Shown: piece after piece, positions 26,372 through 34,875 of the stretch
Position numbering within the stretch: position 1 is the stretch's first letter
Layout of the letters: every line of letters starts with the position of its first letter
Assembly: GCF_039529835.1 (NCBI RefSeq)
Contig: NZ_CP154262.1
Coordinates: 1,798,001 to 1,862,000 of the forward strand
Origin: Arthrobacter sp. TMP15
Lineage (GTDB): Bacteria > Actinomycetota > Actinomycetes > Actinomycetales > Micrococcaceae
Reading direction: 5' to 3'
Length of the DNA: 64,000 nucleotides
Notes under the pieces: generated by a model
Database searches by the model: none
Seen by the model: only the letters and a program-made list of their open reading frames with translations
What the model was told of the DNA's origin: nothing
Program-made: the position numbers and the translations under genes

Positions 26372-27193
26372 ATGAGTGCCCACAGCAGCCGCAATTTTCC
26401 AGCGCTGGAAACCGGAGGTTCTTCGTCGTCGTTCTTTGACCATGTCAGCCGCACCAATCCGGGGCTGCTGCCGTTCAGCCAAAACATCCCCGCGGGTACT
26501 GTTCCACTAACCCCACATGGCACAACCATCGTTGCCCTGACCTTCGCCGGTGGTGTCCTCATGGCAGGGGATCGCCGTGCCACCATGGGCTCCATGATCG
26601 CCAACAGGCATATTGAGAAAGTGTTCCCGGCAGATAGATACTCCGTGTTGGGGATCGCTGGAACTGCCGGCATCGCTATCGATATTGTGCGATTATTTCA
26701 GGTTGAACTTGAGCACTACGAGAAGATTGAAGGCACGCTGCTCAGTCTTGAAGGTAAGGCGAACCGACTTGGCGCAATGATCCGGGCAAACCTTCCCATG
26801 GCGTTACAGGGCCTCTCCGTGGTTCCGCTATTTGCCGGCATTGACGGCGATCAAGCGGTTGGGCGGCTCTTTTCCTACGATGTCACTGGCGGACGGTATG
26901 AGGAGCTTGAACACCACAGCATCGGCTCAGGCTCAGTGTTTGCCCGCGGTGCGCTGAAGAAGCTCTGGCGCCCGGAGCTGTCCCAAGATGAAGCCGTAGC
27001 CGTAGGGGTGGAGGCCCTCGTAGACGCAGCCGACGACGATTCGGCCACCGGCGGGCCTGACCTTGTGCGCAAGCTGTGGCCGGTGGTTTATGTTGTGCGG
27101 GACGACGGCGTAACAAGGGTTGCCCAGGAGGTGTTGGCTTCAGTGGTGGGGACCATCGTTACCCAACGGACCCTGGAACGAAGAGAGGCATAA
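26372..27193 (+). CDS. prcB: 20S proteasome beta subunit PrcB
   Basis: A 273-residue N-terminal nucleophile hydrolase forming the inner rings of the bacterial proteasome. A 50-residue propeptide ends HG before TTIVAL, so self-cleavage would expose Thr51 as catalytic residue. Supporting residues follow in [12 protein letters not shown] (Asp17/Arg19 equivalents) and KVFPAD (Lys33 equivalent), with IGSGS near the end. It starts seven bases after pup and ends one base before prcA, so the three are co-translated. Confidence 0.97.
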   Translation: MSAHSSRNFPALETGGSSSSFFDHVSRTNPGLLPFSQNIPAGTVPLTPHGTTIVALTFAGGVLMAGDRRATMGSMIANRHIEKVFPADRYSVLGIAGTAGIAIDIVRLFQVELEHYEKIEGTLLSLEGKANRLGAMIRANLPMALQGLSVVPLFAGIDGDQAVGRLFSYDVTGGRYEELEHHSIGSGSVFARGALKKLWRPELSQDEAVAVGVEALVDAADDDSATGGPDLVRKLWPVVYVVRDDGVTRVAQEVLASVVGTIVTQRTLERREA

Positions 27194-27194
27194 C

Positions 27195-27935
27195 ATGGCA
27201 CAACAATTTTATGTTTCCCCCGAACAGGTCATGAAGGATAGGGCCGATTTTGCCCGCAAAGGAATTGCTCGGGGTAAGTCAGTAGTAGTGCTGAGTTACC
27301 GAGACGGCATGGCCTTGGTGGCAGAAAACCCATCTCCAACGTTGCATAAGATCGGTGAAATTTATGACCGCATTGCGTTCGCCGCTGTGGGGAAGTACAA
27401 CGAGTTTGAGAGTCTGAGACAAGCAGGTGTGCGTTACGCGGATGTGCGTGGTTATTCATACGACCGAGTTGATGTAACAGCCCGTGGTCTTGCCAGTGTT
27501 TACGCACAAAGTCTAGGTTCAGTTTTCACGGCAGAGCAAAAACCCTACGAAGTAGAACTCGCGGTAGCTGAGGTGGGGCAGCGGCAGGGTGAGGACCATA
27601 TTTTTCGCCTGAATTTTGATGGCTCCATCTCTGACGAATCTGGTTTTCTGGCTATGGGGGGAAAAGCCGATTTGGTACAAGCAGAACTTGAGCACCTCTG
27701 GTCCACCGGGGCCACACTTGATAAAGCACTACGCTGGGCCGTCACCGCCTTGGAAACGCCGCGGGCCGCAGTGACGGCCGCCGGCGCAGGGACAGCCCAG
27801 CCCGTGTTGGCCAACACTTTGGAAGTAGCCATCCTGGATCGGACACCGGCACAGTCAAGTGGCTCATTTAGGTCCTTCAGACGACTCACACCCAATGACA
27901 TCGCCAGGGAACTTAGCCAAGACTCTTCCCCCTGA
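27195..27935 (+). CDS. prcA: 20S proteasome alpha subunit PrcA
   Basis: A 246-residue alpha-type subunit forming the outer gating rings. It begins MAQQFYVSPEQVMKDRADFA, the N-terminal gate plus helix H0 of bacterial alpha subunits, followed by KGIARGKSVVVL and MALVAENPS; it lacks the beta-subunit Thr nucleophile, as expected. ATG 27195 is one base after the prcB stop, with GAGGCA upstream; the frame from 27120 lies inside prcB. An 88-bp gap with a strong ribosome site then leads to pafA. Confidence 0.96.
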   Translation: MAQQFYVSPEQVMKDRADFARKGIARGKSVVVLSYRDGMALVAENPSPTLHKIGEIYDRIAFAAVGKYNEFESLRQAGVRYADVRGYSYDRVDVTARGLASVYAQSLGSVFTAEQKPYEVELAVAEVGQRQGEDHIFRLNFDGSISDESGFLAMGGKADLVQAELEHLWSTGATLDKALRWAVTALETPRAAVTAAGAGTAQPVLANTLEVAILDRTPAQSSGSFRSFRRLTPNDIARELSQDSSP

Positions 27936-28022
27936 ACCGACCCAGGCTAGAAGAATCAGTTAGAGTCCCAGCAAGCAATCATGCACAACAACTAATGCAC
28001 TACAACTTAGGAGGCCTCACTA

Positions 28023-29396
28023 GTGGACCGGCGGATATTTGGGATAGAAACTGAGTTTGGTGTGACATATTCTGCGCCCGGCTCACGTCCATTGTCCCCG
28101 GAGGAAGTTGCCAGGTATCTCTTCCGTAAAGTGGTGAGCTGGGGACGCTCCTCCAACGTTTTCTTACCCAATGGCTCACGCCTGTACTTAGATGTAGGGT
28201 CGCACCCCGAATATGCCACTGCCGAATGCGACAGTATCGGTTCACTCATTGCCCATGACAGGGCAGGGGAGACGATCCTGCACGAACTCGTTCAAGAGGC
28301 GCAGGATCGGCTGGAAACCGAAGGCTACCCGGGACAAATCTTCCTTTTCAAGAACAACGTGGATTCAGCGGGCAACTCCTACGGCAGCCACGAGAACTAC
28401 TTGATCCCTCGCAGGGGCGAATTTAATCGTCTGGCAGACATCCTCATACCCTTCCTTGTTACCCGTCAGCTACTGTCCGGGGCCGGGAAGGTCCTTCCCG
28501 CGCAACAGGGCGGAAAGTACGCTTTCTCCCAACGAGCGGACCATATCTGGGAGGGCCTTTCATCCGCCACGACCCGTTCCCGCCCCATCATTAATACCCG
28601 CGACGAGCCCCACGCCGATGCTGAGCTGTACCGCCGTTTGCACGTCATTGTGGGGGACTCAAACATGTCTGAAACCACCACGATGCTCAAAGTGGGCAGC
28701 GTGGACTTAATTCTGCGCATGATTGAGGCCGGAACGATCATGAGTGACATGCGTTTGGAAAACCCCATCCGCAGCATCCGTGAAATCTCCAACGACATCA
28801 CAGGCAAGCACCCTGTGAAGATGGCTGACGGTCGTACTCTGACAGCCATAGAAATTCAGCGGCATTATCTTGAGAAGGTCAGTAGCTTTGTCCGCTCGAA
28901 CGGGGCTCATCACGAGCTGGTGCCACGCATTCTGGATTTATGGGAACGTACGCTGGATGCCGTTGAAGCCGAAAACTATTCAAGTATCGACACGGAAATT
29001 GATTGGGCCATCAAGGCCAAACTGCTGGGGGCTTACGCTGAGCGGCACCAGGTAAAATGGGGGTCACCAGAAGTTGGCCAGCTGGATTTGCGCTATCACG
29101 ATATTTCGCCCGAGCGTGGACTGTTCAACAAGCTTCAGAGGCGTGGCGCAGCGGCAACTGTGAGTACGGCTGCCCAGATTGCCATAGCTACACAGACGCC
29201 ACCAACAACCACTCGCGCCCATTTGCGCGGAAAATTTGTCACAGCAGCACGCGATGCCGGCCGCGACTACACGGTTGATTGGGTGCACTTGAAGCTCAAT
29301 GATCGGTCCCATCAAACGATCCTCTGCAAGGATCCGTTTAAGAGCCAGGATAAAAGAGTGGATGCGATGATCGCTTCTCTGCGGGGCGGGCATTGA
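28023..29396 (+). CDS. pafA: Pup--protein ligase PafA
   Basis: A 457-residue ligase that joins the C-terminal Glu of Pup to lysine side chains using ATP. It starts [14 protein letters not shown] with the Mg-binding Glu residues, has [14 protein letters not shown] with the catalytic Asp, SYGSHENYL, and [12 protein letters not shown], and lacks the extra loop seen in Dop. GTG 28023 is preceded by TTAGGAGG, the strongest ribosome site in the locus. It is a close relative of dop 3.6 kb upstream, so the two show long similar stretches. Confidence 0.97.
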   Translation: MDRRIFGIETEFGVTYSAPGSRPLSPEEVARYLFRKVVSWGRSSNVFLPNGSRLYLDVGSHPEYATAECDSIGSLIAHDRAGETILHELVQEAQDRLETEGYPGQIFLFKNNVDSAGNSYGSHENYLIPRRGEFNRLADILIPFLVTRQLLSGAGKVLPAQQGGKYAFSQRADHIWEGLSSATTRSRPIINTRDEPHADAELYRRLHVIVGDSNMSETTTMLKVGSVDLILRMIEAGTIMSDMRLENPIRSIREISNDITGKHPVKMADGRTLTAIEIQRHYLEKVSSFVRSNGAHHELVPRILDLWERTLDAVEAENYSSIDTEIDWAIKAKLLGAYAERHQVKWGSPEVGQLDLRYHDISPERGLFNKLQRRGAAATVSTAAQIAIATQTPPTTTRAHLRGKFVTAARDAGRDYTVDWVHLKLNDRSHQTILCKDPFKSQDKRVDAMIASLRGGH

Positions 29397-29590
29397 CAGG
29401 CAGCACCACCCTTGGCGCCGGTTGAGCACGTAAAATAGACACCAGAGTTCTTCTTTCACATCTACATTCAACTCAACAAGCAGGTTCCGTCCAGCTTTAG
29501 CCACTAGGCTGATTGCTGTTCATGGCCCCGAAGTGTTCACTACGCTCCGTTTGTTCCCATAATCCTTTTCCCAACTTCGAAAGTGTGCCT

Positions 29591-30547
29591 GTGCGCCGAT
29601 TTCTTGCCCTGCTTCTTCCTCTGCTGCTCTTAACGACAGCATGTTCACCCGGATCCTCCGATCCTGCTTCCTCGAATGCCCCAAGCGTCTCCATTCCACC
29701 AGCCAACGCCGAGGCCCTGGCATCGGTGAAAGTTCAGGATCAAGGTAAAGGCAAAGCGCCCAAAGTCACTTTTGACACACCCTTGAGTGTTCAATCCGAA
29801 TCAATCCGGGTTGTCAACGAGGGCAAAGGCGAGCCTGTCAAGGCTGGTCAAGCTGTGACCCTTCAGGCTATCGAGCTCAATGCTAAAGATGGGAAAGCCA
29901 CCGCAGACAGCTTCAGCGAACCAGCGGGTCAGCGCCTTGTCTTTGACGACACATTCAAAGCACAAAACGCCGTGGTATATGACACTTTCGTTGGCGCCAA
30001 GGTCGGCTCATACGTGGCATACGCCAACCCCCAGGCCACAGCCGCACAGAGCGGCACGGAAGCGCCCGCACAGCCCACAGTCCTGACAGTGTTCCTGATT
30101 GAGGCTGCCAGTGACGTTGCCAAGCCGCTGAGCAAGCCAGAAGGTGAGAGCGTCACCCCGCCCGCCGGCCTACCAACGGTGAAGGACAATGACAAAGGTG
30201 TTCCGGAGATCAGCATCGGAGACGCCAAGGCTCCCACGGAACTTGTTGCACAGGATCTGATCATTGGTAAGGGTCCCGCGTTAAAGGCCACCGACACGCT
30301 TGTCGCCAACTATGTAGGTGTGAACTTCGTTGGTGGGGAAGTCTTCGACTCCAGCTTTGGCAAGGGCGAACCTGCCACCTTTGGATTGAACCAGGTCATC
30401 AAGGGTTGGACTCAGGGCTTAACGGGTAAAACTGTAGGCTCACGAGTACTGCTCGTAATCCCCAAGGACTTGGCTTACGGCGACGGCGGCCAGGGTAAGG
30501 CCAAGGGCGATCTTGTCTTTGTTGTTGATATCCTTGGTGTCCAGTAA
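29591..30547 (+). CDS. FKBP-type peptidyl-prolyl isomerase lipoprotein
   Basis: About 318 residues. The N-terminus is a lipoprotein signal (RRFLALLLPLLLLTTACSPG) with lipobox LTTAC. The C-terminal 105 residues form a canonical FKBP domain: TLVANYVGVNFVGGEVFDSSF, VIKGWTQGL and DLAYGDGG. The middle part looks like a second, degenerate FKBP-like domain lacking the active-site aromatics. It would act on proline bonds of exported proteins at the outer face of the membrane. The start is uncertain: GTG 29591 gives a normal signal length, but ATG 29522, twelve bases after a TAGGCT, would add 23 residues. A second FKBP follows 30 bp later; FKBPs between pafA and pafBC are common in Micrococcales. Confidence 0.88.
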   Translation: MRRFLALLLPLLLLTTACSPGSSDPASSNAPSVSIPPANAEALASVKVQDQGKGKAPKVTFDTPLSVQSESIRVVNEGKGEPVKAGQAVTLQAIELNAKDGKATADSFSEPAGQRLVFDDTFKAQNAVVYDTFVGAKVGSYVAYANPQATAAQSGTEAPAQPTVLTVFLIEAASDVAKPLSKPEGESVTPPAGLPTVKDNDKGVPEISIGDAKAPTELVAQDLIIGKGPALKATDTLVANYVGVNFVGGEVFDSSFGKGEPATFGLNQVIKGWTQGLTGKTVGSRVLLVIPKDLAYGDGGQGKAKGDLVFVVDILGVQ

Positions 30548-30577
30548 CTAGAAAAATCTTCCACAACGAGGAGCATC

Positions 30578-30973
30578 ATGTCTTTTGGAACCCGTAACTT
30601 TGACCGCAGCAAGCCCGAAATCGATTTCCCGGAACACGGTGCCCCCACCGAACTGGTCATTGAAGAGCTAATCGAGGGCGAAGGTCCAGCAGTCGTTGCA
30701 GGAAATACAATTTCAGCCCATTATGTTGGAGTTGCTTTCTCCACTGGTGAGGAATTTGATTCTTCCTGGAACCGGGGCACCCCTCTTGAGTTCAAGGCCG
30801 GCATCGGTCAGGTTATTCAGGGCTGGGACCAGGGTCTGCTCGGCATGAAAGTTGGCGGACGCCGTCGACTGGAAATTCCCTCCGAATTAGCCTACGGATC
30901 ACGTGGCGCGGCCGGAGCGATCGCTCCTAACGAAGCGTTGATCTTTGTCGTTGACCTGATGGGCGTGCGGTAA
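30578..30973 (+). CDS. Cytoplasmic FKBP-type peptidyl-prolyl isomerase
   Basis: A 131-residue single-domain FKBP with SAHYVGVAFSTGEEFDSSW, GQVIQGWDQGLLGMKVGG and SELAYGSRGA, covering all active-site aromatics (Tyr, Phe, Asp, Trp). It lacks a signal peptide, so it works in the cytosol, unlike the lipoprotein copy upstream. ACGAGGAG precedes the ATG. A perfect terminator hairpin follows after about 60 bases, closing the proteasome-FKBP stretch. Confidence 0.95.
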   Translation: MSFGTRNFDRSKPEIDFPEHGAPTELVIEELIEGEGPAVVAGNTISAHYVGVAFSTGEEFDSSWNRGTPLEFKAGIGQVIQGWDQGLLGMKVGGRRRLEIPSELAYGSRGAAGAIAPNEALIFVVDLMGVR

Positions 30974-31030
30974 GGCCCACTCTCACAAGCGGCCCACTCC
31001 GGCATCGCCGGTGAGATCCACAAAAATATC

Positions 31031-31074
31031 AAACAATCTGGTCGCCAAGGTATTTCTTGGCGACCAGATTGTTT
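31031..31074 (+). terminator. Rho-independent terminator after FKBP gene
   Basis: Nineteen-base perfect arms (31031-31049 and 31056-31074) with a 6-nt loop, followed by CCCTTT. It separates the proteasome/FKBP genes from pafBC. Confidence 0.93.
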
Positions 31075-31163
31075 CCCTTTAACCTCCGCGATCTATTCCT
31101 TCAAATAATCCGCCATTTCCTGGCCGGGCCCGCTCGTTGGCGATAAGTTGGCGTACCGGCTAG

Positions 31164-31169
31164 TACTGT
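31164..31169 (+). promoter_or_regulatory. -10 element of leaderless pafBC
   Basis: TACTGT lies seven bases before GTG 31177. It favours that start over GTG 31168, which overlaps the hexamer. Confidence 0.4.
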
Positions 31170-31176
31170 GGGCCAT

Positions 31177-33267
31177 GTGTCCATAAAAATTGATGCCACT
31201 GAACGGCTATTAAACTTGGTGATTGCCCTGCTGGGGACCCGCCGCGGCTACAGCAAGAGCTACCTGCGTGAAAATATTAACGGGTACGTGGATTCTTCCT
31301 CCAGCGCCGAAGAGCGGGCCAGAGCTAATGCCTCTTTTGAACGAATGTTTGAGCGAGACAAGAAGATTTTATTGGACTTGGGCATCCCGATCAGGCAATC
31401 AGAAGTCCAAGGCAATGACACCTACGATCAAGTGCTGTACCGGATCAATCCAGATGAGTACCGTGTCCCGGCAGTACGTCTGGATGAATCGGCCATGACA
31501 CTGCTCTCGATTGCCGCGAACCTGTGGGCTGAAGCCTCTCTTGGGGCCGCAGCGCAATCTGCACTGCGCAAAATCGCTACGCGCGCTGGGACAAGCTGGT
31601 ATGAGGATCAAAGAACCTCTCAGTCGCGTATTCGAACTGCAGAGCCGTCCTTTGAACCCCTGTGGGCCGCGTTGCGCAATCACCATCCTGTGACCTTTAG
31701 CTATCGCCGCACGGGGGCCACGGAGAGCGCCAACCGCACAGTCCAACCGTTGGGTTTGGGCAATAAGTATGGGCAGTGGTATCTGGCTGCGTTCGATGTT
31801 CAGAAGTCCCAAGAGCGTAATTTTCGGCTGTCACGGATCACCTCCGACGTTGAAGTTCATATCCAAGAAAACTTCGAGCGTCCCCACAATTTTTCTATTT
31901 CCAATGTGCTTGCACGGCTGGGCACAGGCACCACCCACACGGCAGAGGTAGCCGTCCCGGTTGGGTCAGCCAACTGGTTACGTAGCCGGGCTGGTACTGA
32001 AATTATCTCAGATTCGCCATGGGCGAAGGACGGCTGGGATGTTCTACACATCAGCTTCCGTGAACCTGAGCTAATGGCCGACGACGTCGCGGCCATGGGT
32101 GCGCAGGGTCTGGTTTTGGCCCCTCCTGAGTTTCGCGAGGCAGTTGCTCGCAGGTTGCAAGGAGCCGCCAAAGCAGCGGCTGTGACCCCCATTCGTCTGG
32201 ATGCAAAAGCAGTCCTGGCCTCGTCTCCTGCCAAGAAGAAGGACTCCCGGGACAGGCTAATACGGCTTTTGTCCATGGTTCCTTACCTGGTAGCCAATCC
32301 GGGCGTAACCGAAGCCGAGGTGCTCAGCGAATTTGGCATCAGCGCCCGCGACTGGTCTAAGGATCAAGACACACTAAACGTCACTGGATTACCAGGTTAC
32401 TTCCACGGCGATCTGATGGATGTAAGCACTGAAACCGGGCAAGTATTCATCAGAGATGCTGAAACACTCTCAGCCCCCCTGCGGCTAACTCAAGAGGAAG
32501 CCTGCTCTGTGCTTGTTGGTCTGCAAGCCCTCACTGCCATTGCTAACACGGGAGAAGAACAAGCACTGAAACGGGCCATAGATTCAGTGAGTGCTGTTGC
32601 TGGCCCGGATGCCTGGCTGGCTAATGTTGTAGGCCTTCACCTGGTCTCCGGCACGGAAATCGAAACCATCGCAACATTGCAAAGAGCGATCGATAACTCC
32701 CGCGCCTGCACCATCTCTTACTTGGTGCGCACCCGAGATGAGGTGAGTAAACGCGTTATTGAACCTCGCCGGCTATTCTCTATGGACTCTCTCTGGTATG
32801 TGCGCGCCTGGTGCCGACAAGCACAGGAACTACGCAGCTTCCGGGTTGATCACATCAAGGAGCTGGTAGAGGGCGATGCACAGGAACATGCCGTCGGCGA
32901 TACCGTGAGCTGGGACTCCAGTAACGGTATTTATCATCCAAACAGCAACGACATCGCAATAGATTTACTCACCGATGTTGCCACCGCCCAACGTCTGAGC
33001 CCAGCGTACAACGCCACAATCTATGCAGTAAGCACGGCTGGCGGACCCGGCGAGGACACGGATGAGGTCTCCGATCTGGTCGGTCTGCGGCTGTTAGTGG
33101 GTGACACTGCCATGCTTGCCCCGCTCATGGCTCGGCTCGGAGGACACGCCAGAGTTGCGGCTCCGGAGACTGTTCGGCTTGCTGCGGCGGCATGGTTGGC
33201 TGGCGCAGCTGCAAACTATGACGCTGTGGGCGAAAACACTCCGGCACCTCCCAGCCAGGGCAGATAG
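31177..33267 (+). CDS. pafBC: PafB-PafC fusion, WYL-domain DNA-damage transcription regulator
   Basis: About 696 residues, twice the length of PafB or PafC. The N-terminal half starts with a winged-helix (ATERLLNLVIALLGTRRGYS) and ends in a WYL domain near 175-240 (HHPVTFSYRRTGA, KYGQWYLAAFD). The C-terminal half repeats the plan: DRLIRLLSMVPYLVANPGVTEAE at about 355, and a second WYL segment (SRACTISYLVRTR, DSLWYVRAWCR) near 510-550. In mycobacteria these are two genes forming a heterodimer that turns on SOS-independent DNA-repair genes; a natural fusion is known from Arthrobacter. GTG 31177 is preferred for its upstream TACTGT; GTG 31168 gives three more residues. Confidence 0.93.
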   Translation: MSIKIDATERLLNLVIALLGTRRGYSKSYLRENINGYVDSSSSAEERARANASFERMFERDKKILLDLGIPIRQSEVQGNDTYDQVLYRINPDEYRVPAVRLDESAMTLLSIAANLWAEASLGAAAQSALRKIATRAGTSWYEDQRTSQSRIRTAEPSFEPLWAALRNHHPVTFSYRRTGATESANRTVQPLGLGNKYGQWYLAAFDVQKSQERNFRLSRITSDVEVHIQENFERPHNFSISNVLARLGTGTTHTAEVAVPVGSANWLRSRAGTEIISDSPWAKDGWDVLHISFREPELMADDVAAMGAQGLVLAPPEFREAVARRLQGAAKAAAVTPIRLDAKAVLASSPAKKKDSRDRLIRLLSMVPYLVANPGVTEAEVLSEFGISARDWSKDQDTLNVTGLPGYFHGDLMDVSTETGQVFIRDAETLSAPLRLTQEEACSVLVGLQALTAIANTGEEQALKRAIDSVSAVAGPDAWLANVVGLHLVSGTEIETIATLQRAIDNSRACTISYLVRTRDEVSKRVIEPRRLFSMDSLWYVRAWCRQAQELRSFRVDHIKELVEGDAQEHAVGDTVSWDSSNGIYHPNSNDIAIDLLTDVATAQRLSPAYNATIYAVSTAGGPGEDTDEVSDLVGLRLLVGDTAMLAPLMARLGGHARVAAPETVRLAAAAWLAGAAANYDAVGENTPAPPSQGR

Positions 33268-33270
33268 ACT
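33265..33270 (+). promoter_or_regulatory. -10 element overlapping pafBC stop codon
   Basis: TAGACT includes the TAG stop of pafBC and lies six bases before ATG 33277. It could drive a leaderless message for the membrane protein and the tat genes. Confidence 0.4.
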
Positions 33271-33276
33271 CACAGG

Positions 33277-33648
33277 ATGCTCTGGTGGTCTTGGATTCTT
33301 ATTTGGTTGGCGCTTGTAGCGCTCTCACTGCTCTTCATCGCCTTTTTGGGCTTTAAACTGTGGCGTGGAGCCACCTCCACGGTCCGCACTTTTAGCGAAG
33401 TCTCGGCCGAGCGGGCTGCCTATTGGGATTCAAGTATAGAAAAAGCCACGATTGCTCAGGTCATCGAGCCACGAAGCGTTGTGCCAGGTAGTGCTGTTTT
33501 TGCCTCACCTGAAAAAATGAAGGATGATTACCTAGCTACCAAAGAAGAACGGCGTTTTCTCCGACTTCAAAGGCGCGTCGCCCGCAGGAAAGAACGCGGA
33601 CAGCTCCAATCCTTGCGCGACATCGAAGCAATACAAGACGTAGGATGA
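33277..33648 (+). CDS. Small single-pass membrane protein
   Basis: A 123-residue protein with one N-terminal membrane helix (about 2-29, very Trp/Leu-rich) and a charged cytoplasmic part. The end is strongly basic and helical (RRFLRLQRRVARRKERGQ). I do not recognise a family. It starts nine bases after pafBC, with TAGACT six bases upstream and no Shine-Dalgarno, and precedes tatA by about 20 bp. A membrane protein at this place is seen in related genomes, suggesting a link with Tat export, but that is inference. Confidence 0.72.
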   Translation: MLWWSWILIWLALVALSLLFIAFLGFKLWRGATSTVRTFSEVSAERAAYWDSSIEKATIAQVIEPRSVVPGSAVFASPEKMKDDYLATKEERRFLRLQRRVARRKERGQLQSLRDIEAIQDVG

Positions 33649-33669
33649 ACCAAAAGGAAAGGCTTTACC

Positions 33670-33996
33670 GTGGGAAGACTTTTTGAGAGCCCCTGGGCTA
33701 TCACCATCATCATCATTGTTGTCCTCTTGCTCTTCGCAGCCCCAAAACTGCCGGGCATGGCCCGTAGTCTGGGCCAGTCCATGCGGATCATCAAATCTGA
33801 GGTCAAGGAGATGAAGAACGACGGCAAGGAAGATGCCTCCACCCCGTCAGCTCCACCCGCCGCATCTACAGCCCCCCATGCATCGAGTGCTCCCTCAGCA
33901 CCCGAGGCACCCTTCGAGGGCAAGATTGTCAATAACCCCACGCAGGGAAATACACAGGGCGAGGGCACCGGAACCGGTACCGGCGCTCAGTCATAG
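33670..33996 (+). CDS. tatA: Twin-arginine translocase subunit TatA
   Basis: A 108-residue pore-forming subunit of the Tat system, which exports folded proteins. It begins with a short membrane helix ([18 protein letters not shown]), the conserved FxxxKLPG hinge, and an amphipathic helix ([20 protein letters not shown]), then a low-complexity Ala/Pro/Ser tail. GTG 33670 is preceded by AAAGGAAAGG. tatA-tatC-helY order downstream of pafBC is conserved in actinobacteria; tatB is normally elsewhere and is not in this window. Confidence 0.94.
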   Translation: MGRLFESPWAITIIIIVVLLLFAAPKLPGMARSLGQSMRIIKSEVKEMKNDGKEDASTPSAPPAASTAPHASSAPSAPEAPFEGKIVNNPTQGNTQGEGTGTGTGAQS

Positions 33997-34013
33997 AAAC
34001 GATTGCGGAACCG

Positions 34014-34856
34014 GTGGGTGCCAAAAAAGGTCGTAAAGCGAATCCCGAAGGACGGATGCCGCTCAAAGCGCACCTAATTGAAGCCAGAAATAGGCTCTTT
34101 AAGAGCGCCTTGGCTATGCTGCCAGGAGTTGTTCTTGGCTGGATTATCTATGATCCGCTCCTGTTTGCTCTGACGCAGCCTTTGCGTGATATCAGCCATG
34201 AACGGAACATCGTTGCAACCCTGAACTTTCAGGGTGTTACGACGTCCTTTGACTTGAAGATCCAGATTTCCCTGATTCTTGGGCTGATCATCGCCTCACC
34301 CGTATGGATATACCAGCTGTGGGCTTTCATTACCCCCGGGCTTACTAAGAAAGAACGCCGCTACACCCTTTCTTATATGTTGGCCTCGGTACCACTTTTC
34401 CTTGCTGGGATTTATGCTGGTTGGCTTATTTGGCCAAATATTGTGAAGGCCCTCACGTCTTTCACACCAGCAGGCAGTGAAAGCGCAAATATCATTACGG
34501 CGCTTGAGTACCTGCATTTCGCTATGCAACTCATGCTGTTTATGGGCGTGGCCTTCCTGGTACCTGTTCTACTTTTTGCGCTCAACGCTATTGGCTTGGT
34601 CCGCGGCCGGACCTACTTGAAGGCTTGGCGCTTCACCATTCTGGGCGTAACCATCGTCTCGGCGATGGCAGCCCCGGGGTCGGACGTCATGAGCATGTTT
34701 TTCCTGGGTGCCCCGCTGTTGATACTATATTTCGGTGCCATTGGTTTGTGCATACTCAACGACAAGCGACGTGATAGACGCGACGCTAAAAAGGCCAAGG
34801 AGTCCGAAGGCAACGCGGATCTGCCCACACCCTCGAAGGACTTGGAGATCCTTTAA
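34014..34856 (+). CDS. tatC: Twin-arginine translocase subunit TatC
   Basis: A 280-residue, six-helix membrane protein that binds the twin-arginine signal peptide. It starts with a basic tail and KAHLIEARNRL (signal-recognition N-terminus), then has IYQLWAFITPGLTKKERRY and membrane helices up to about residue 250. The acidic C-terminal tail is hydrophilic. GTG 34014 is 18 bases after tatA. The helicase gene begins 20 bases after its stop. Confidence 0.95.
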   Translation: MGAKKGRKANPEGRMPLKAHLIEARNRLFKSALAMLPGVVLGWIIYDPLLFALTQPLRDISHERNIVATLNFQGVTTSFDLKIQISLILGLIIASPVWIYQLWAFITPGLTKKERRYTLSYMLASVPLFLAGIYAGWLIWPNIVKALTSFTPAGSESANIITALEYLHFAMQLMLFMGVAFLVPVLLFALNAIGLVRGRTYLKAWRFTILGVTIVSAMAAPGSDVMSMFFLGAPLLILYFGAIGLCILNDKRRDRRDAKKAKESEGNADLPTPSKDLEIL

Positions 34857-34863
34857 GCTGACG

Positions 34864-34869
34864 TAGGCT
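34864..34869 (+). promoter_or_regulatory. -10 element of leaderless helicase gene
   Basis: TAGGCT lies six bases before ATG 34876, with no Shine-Dalgarno. Confidence 0.5.
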
Positions 34870-34875
34870 AGTACT

